Shown piece after piece: positions 59,391-64,000 of a DNA stretch of 64,000 bases. A program made the translations under genes and the position numbers. The stretch spans positions 676,579-740,578 of the forward strand of contig QAOA01000712.1 in assembly GCA_003255065.1 (NCBI GenBank), read 5' to 3'. The notes under the pieces were generated by a model. The model searched no databases. It saw only the letters and a list, made by a program, of their open reading frames with translations, and was not told the DNA's origin. How positions within the stretch are numbered: position 1 is the stretch's first letter; each line of letters starts with the position of its first letter. The DNA comes from Cercis canadensis. Taxonomy: Eukaryota > Streptophyta > Magnoliopsida > Fabales > Fabaceae.

Positions 59391-59760
59391 TATGCCCTAA
59401 TCATTGGAGATCATGGAGGACCCCATTGTCATCGCCACTGGCATCACCTATGAACAAACAAGAATTGAAGAATGATTCTTTGTTCACAAGAAAAAGACGT
59501 GTCCTGCAACTGGTCATCTAAGGAGCATGGGGAGGGAGAGAGCTAAGAAGATAATCAAACTGGATGGAGACTCATGGTTAATAGCATCCTCGTTTTCCTA
59601 GTTATATCAAGGATTTTCTGCCAAAAGATTTTATTTTTCAATGTAGGCACATGAATCTGATCTGATGAGAGAAATTTTAGATGTTCAAGAGGTTTGCAAT
59701 TAGTACATATGCTTATTGTATTATTTGCTTTGCTTATGATCTCTTTCTCTAGTTTATTTT
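59330..59760 (+). pseudogene. U-box E3 ligase pseudogene 2, middle deleted
   Basis: ATG at 59330; after LCP the frame shifts by one base. The U-box then reads SLEIMEDPIVIATGITYEQ (from about 59404), a TGA where the conserved Trp is expected, then HKKKTCPATGH. It jumps directly to RERAKKIIKLDGDSW (about 59535), the C-terminal block of PUB22/23-type proteins, so nearly all of the ARM-repeat half is missing. Its 3' flank (59690-59800) matches that of pseudogene 1 at 36100-36190 and 38062 onward, which ties the two copies together. Confidence 0.7.
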
Positions 59761-60870
59761 TTGCTTGTTATAATACTATAGCAATATGTTATCAATTCAT
59801 TGACTAAATTTAGATTATTGTAATGAATAAGTTTTTCGTTTTGGCCCCTTGGAGGCTATACAACAGGGGGGTACATAGCCTATTTTCTTTCAAAGTTTTA
59901 CCCTTCTCAATCTCAAAGTGACAACTTTTCATCCATAGAGTATAGAGTATTTAACCATTAGGATATTTCTTTGTGAATATAATGATTGATAATGAATTAT
60001 GTCATTATTTCTTGTTTTCTTAAGTATATGCTTTTAGTTAATATGTTAGGGTTGTAGAATGTGATTTTTTTTTTCTCTCCAAAACATCTAGTTTTCTCCT
60101 TGCCAAAGAAAGGATTGGATTTTTTTTTTACCTATGTTTTCCCCCTACTGGTGGTCATTATTCTGATTCAAAGCTTGGGTTCAAATTGTCCCCAAGGAAT
60201 TTGGAGAAACAAAATCTTGGTACCACTTGCATTGTTGTGCAAGAAAATATTTTTCTACTATGGCTTTCTGTTAACAGTGAAAATTAACAATTTGAAGTAA
60301 CTAAAACTTCCATTACTCTTCGTCATGCCAAATTGTTAACAATGAAAATTAACAGTTTTATCCACTGCTTTTGATATTGATTTGTTTGCCTTGGAGTAGG
60401 ATCTTCTCCAATAAAGAGACTATTAAGTTATTCAAAAAGAAAACTACCAGATGTAGAAGCAAAATGGTGGTGAATCAATCTAAAGAGAAGAAGAATACAT
60501 TAATGGGGATTAAGAACCGATACAACCGACACACAATCTGATGCAGATGTGTATGGAGAAATTACAAATTTGACACAATTGTGTACCGATGTGTGTAGAA
60601 ATTACAACTAAGAAACTATGCTAAATCTACTCAAAATCCTAAAAAGGAAGAAAAAAGATAAATCAACTTTGTAGTTGTTTGATGTCTGGTACGGGGGTTC
60701 AAAAATTTGTGTTTTTTACTGGTATTTATAGGCTTCTCTACTTTAACTGTCCACTTGCATGTTCGACACCTATCCACTCAAATTCTCAATTTCTCCTTTG
60801 CATGCGTGACACCTAGATCATCACGTTCTCTGCATTGCTTTAAACTGAATCATGGGAATCAAGGTGGCTA
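59761..60870. other. No gene; possible LTR-like sequence
   Basis: The first ~100 bp continue the U-box 3' flank. 60440-60870 contains a TATA-like GGTATTTATAGGC (60720) and could be part of an LTR, but termini are not resolved. No coding region was recognised. Confidence 0.35.
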
Positions 60871-61130
60871 CACATTCTGCACATGTCCTTATTGGTTATC
60901 ATCCAAGTGTGAATTTCACCCACATTCCGCATTTTCGGCACACATACTTATTGGCCCCCAACCACGATCTAACTCTTTAGCCATATTTCATATTTCTAGC
61001 ACGCGTTCTCAATGGCTGTCAACCACGTGTGAACTTTAGCCACATTCCTCATTTCTAGCACACATTGTTAATGGCTTTCAACCACGATTGAACTGTTAGC
61101 AACGTTTCATGATTTCGGTGCATGTTCCTT
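60871..61130. repeat. Minisatellite, ~60-bp unit, about 4.3 copies
   Basis: Unit starts at 60871, 60921, 60982, 61041 and 61101, each like CACATTCCTCATTTCTAGCA followed by CACAT, ATGGCTNTCAACCACG and a GAACTNTTAGC end. One copy contains the G-box core CACGTG (about 61024). Confidence 0.85.
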
Positions 61131-61253
61131 CTCAATCCGCGCATGACTATTTTCTTGCTGCCTTTGAATGCCCATAATTGCTCTCGAATTAATTCACAAC
61201 TCTCAGGTGCCTTTGAATTAATCCTCTATAGATTTCCCAAAGGACAACTCCTA

Positions 61254-61637
61254 TATTTCAAAGAATCATTGACTATGGACTTCAAATCACCACGTACACA
61301 ACTTCCAATTTCAATTCACCATTAAACATTCTTGAACCTTACTACAAAAAAAACATGCAATTTCTCGCAGAAATTTATCAGGGAATTCTCAAGGAAAAAC
61401 ATTCTATAGGACTTCCTCATTGAATTTGTCACATAACAAGTAGTCNTATTTCAAAGGATCATTGACTATGGACTTCAAATCACCACGTACACAACTTCCA
61501 ATTTCAATTCACCATTAAACATTCTTGAACCTTACTACAAGAAAACATGCAATTTCTCGCAGAAATTTATCAGGGAATTCTCAAGGAAAAACATTCTATA
61601 GGACTTCCTCATTGAATTTGTCACATAACAAGTAGTC
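61254..61637 (+). repeat. 192-bp tandem duplication around a single N
   Basis: 61254-61445 and 61447-61637 are the same sequence with very few differences and are separated by one N at 61446. The unit includes the left end of the following CACTA element (CTTACTACAAGAAAACATG). A lone N at the junction suggests two contig ends were overlapped without merging. Confidence 0.9.
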
Positions 61638-63235
61638 ATGAGAAAATTCCATGAGATATATGGGTGTGAATCAAGCACAAAGCTGTCTCACGGTATGTCT
61701 ATTGTGAGAAAAAAAAAAAAACACCTAAAATCATATAACATTTATCCTAGAATTTTTTCGTGAGAAATTCCATGAGAAATGGAACACATTGTTTCACTAA
61801 AGTTAAAATTAAGATTTTCAAATTTCTCACTAAATTTTTCTGTAAGAAATTCTAAAAAAATAAACTGAGTTTTTCTTTTCCCAGCACCGTGAGCAACCCC
61901 CATTTCAATTTTCTCACTTTTACTCTCTACCCTCTGCGATTCTCTCTTCCACACTTTGCAACTCCATTTCTTCGTGGCATTTGAGGTTGTTCTAGCGGCA
62001 GTAAGCAGAGGATAATGGTTTTGAAGCATATTTGGCTTGCTTTGGAAAGTAGGTAAGTTGAAATCCCTTTGTATCCTCTTTTCAATTGTTCTTTGAGTTA
62101 AATGTGAAAATGTTTGTGTTTGTGGATGAATTTGAGTGTATTTTAGGATATGTTGTTAATGTAATTATGGATTGAGTTTTGAGTTGTTTGATGGAACATT
62201 TGTTGATTCTCATACATGCAAATTACTAAACATGAATCAGAGTTGTTATAGTTTGTTTTTGGATAAATTTTGTTGGAGGTTTTGTTGTATGATGTTGGTA
62301 TAGTGTTTATGTCAAGTTCTTTATATTTTATATCCATTATCTTTGTTTTGATGGAGGAATTTCAATATTTGATTCTGTAAATTTGTTCTGATAAATCTGT
62401 ATAAAAGGTTGTTCGTTTTGAGCCATATATGCAACCAACATTTTAATTGATATGGTTGAACTTGAATAAGCTATCTATTTCTTGAAAAATGATTTTGGCA
62501 TCAATTTGGTTGCTTTAAAGAGTTGATAGTTCTGACCAGCTTATGATTCTAAGAGAAATTTGAGGGGAAAGAAATTTTTGGCTTTCTTCTAATTCAGTAT
62601 TGCTTTCAAGTTTTGGTGATAGCTAGGGTCAGTTTCCTTCTCAAATTCCAATGATAGATTCATATGTTTTTAATCATGTTTATATTCTCACAATTTTGTC
62701 CTTCATTCTTGCAATAAAGAAGAAACAATGCAAATGAAAATTCAAAAATATCCAAAGAGGATTTTCAAGTGAAGATCTCTCCAAGTGTTGATATCATGAG
62801 TACCACAAGGAATGGTGGAATCACGATAGACACTTTTGGCTTCCTTCTAGACTTAATACATTTGATTTTAGAGTAGACCAAACTCTATTGTCATCCTCTA
62901 TAAAATGAGTTGATATTATATTGTATAAAAATTGTAAAGTCTGTACAAGTCTAGGACCAAACTCTGTATTGTGATCCTCTATAAAGTTTGTTTAAATATG
63001 ATAATGTACTACTTTTGGTTATTTCTATGGTTTTATATTTTTTTTTTTCCCTTTTTGTTATTTCTTTAGTATTGATATGAGCAATTAGAAGAAAAAAAAA
63101 ACCTTAAGGAATTTCTCACGAAATTTTTTCCGTGAGAAATTCTTTGTGAAACTCGCGAGAAAGGAATCTGTCAAGGATTTTTGGGTGTTTTCTCACAAAT
63201 TTTATCAGTGAGAACTCCCTTGTTTTCTTGTAATG
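61533..63235 (+). mobile_element. Non-autonomous CACTA element, 1.70 kb
   Basis: Left end TACTACAAGAAAACATG (61533), right end TTTTCTTGTAATG (63235). Subterminal words TTTCTCACGA, CGTGAGAAATTC and CATGAGAAAT occur in both orientations at each side. The right 310 bp share the block GTATAAAAATTGTAAAGTC (62931) and neighbouring sequence with the elements ending at 20802 and 33451. An exon-like leader (about 61870-62050) ends at a GTAAGT donor. No transposase and no cullin-like ORF are present. A duplicate of the left end lies at 61341-61445. Confidence 0.7.
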
Positions 63236-64000
63236 TATTTTGAATGGTTTGTTATCAAAATTTCTTCACTTTGAGTTCTCAAATCTTAATCCTAGGAATT
63301 CTTAAGAATTTTAAATTTGCATGTTAACAATTGCCCCCCTTTAATGTTTGACGAAACTATCAAATTAAACATTAAATAGTAGGTGCTTCATCAAATTCCC
63401 TAATGCATGATTTACCTCCTTGTTTACCACACGTAATAATCATCTTCTTCATCAGATAAACGAAGTCTTTGTCTAGTCACTTAACTGCATCTTTAGCTTC
63501 TGCTACTTCTTCAACATCCACGCCATCAGTAGATCTTGAAGAAATCAAAGCCAAGCTTTAAAATTTATGCTTCATGACTATATTGCAGGTATCTTACTCG
63601 ATGTGGCCAAATTCCTCAAGTTCAGAGAAGTCATTCGATTCTTGAGTCGTTCAACTAAAAGAGATGATTCTCCAATGTCGATCGAGCCCAAGACAAACAT
63701 CAAAGACATCACCAGAGATAGGAGAACTAGAAGAACAATTAGCTCAAATGCGTTTTGATTATCCTACTGAAGAAACAAGGCTTTAAGATATTGTTGATGA
63801 ACTTGGCAAGAATTTCTGAAAGATCTCGCCCCGTTTATGGGCACAACTCAGGAACACATTTGATGAAAACTGGGAGAAAAGCCTTTTGCATCAATTGAAT
63901 ATATTTATATGGATCTCCAATTTCACCACTTCAATTTGAAAAGGTCCTTCCCAAATAACTTTCTCTTCTTCCTTTAGCTTCAATAAAGGTGAGAATATTC
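63236..64000. other. Unidentified repeat-like sequence; no gene called
   Basis: Short frames on both strands, such as EELEEQLAQM-like acidic coding on plus near 63730 and WEGPFQIEVVKL on minus near 63940, hint at decayed retroelement coding. None is long or ordered enough to name. The window ends inside it. Confidence 0.3.

Overview
The window is nuclear DNA of a eudicot plant. It holds two intron-containing plant genes (an LRR receptor kinase and a coiled-coil protein). Most of the rest is layered transposable elements of plant-typical lineages: Copia, Athila, Tat/Ogre-like, L1 LINE with RNase H, CACTA, hAT and TRIM. I cannot name the species. No rRNA, CRISPR or bacterial-type operon is visible.

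Layout. 1-1690: decayed Ty3/gypsy remnant on the minus strand. 2880-7691: LRR-III receptor-like kinase (+), two coding exons, a 344-base assembly gap in its intron and a repeat-rich leader intron. 8598-15646: coiled-coil protein (-), 15 exons predicted by eye. Many of these are tandemly duplicated 63-nt, phase 0-0 exons encoding 21-residue coiled-coil units; three further copies are decaying. A TRIM element sits in one of its introns. 17347-19065: Copia remnant (LTR, PBS, gag only). 19066-33845: two direct 2.13-kb copies of a segment carrying a short cullin-like ORF and a CACTA terminus. They flank an Athila-type element (21198-30926) riddled with stops and itself invaded by a Tat/Ogre-type LTR.

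33969-36150: U-box (PUB22/23/24-like) pseudogene. 36196-38061: small non-autonomous CACTA. 38901-59600: three tandem ~850-bp units made of a U-box-gene 5' flank plus the first codons, the last joined to a broken U-box. Unit 1 is split by a 9.4-kb L1 LINE (18-bp target duplication), which is split by a 3.57-kb hAT element (8-bp target duplication). Unit 3 is split by a 7.15-kb CACTA element with nearly readable transposase and by a 1.3-kb solo LTR. The sister units supply the empty sites, so each insertion can be reconstructed from within the window. 60871-61130: ~60-bp minisatellite. 61533-63235: a third non-autonomous CACTA. 63236-64000: unidentified repeat-like sequence.

Only the receptor kinase and the coiled-coil gene look like functional host genes. 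The most novel feature is the exon array: duplicated exon-intron units of exactly three heptads, some intact and some decayed, which can be lost or gained without shifting frame. The nested U-box tandem array is the second structure worth close study. Splice sites, domain calls and family names come from reading the sequence and recalling family consensus. No database search was run.
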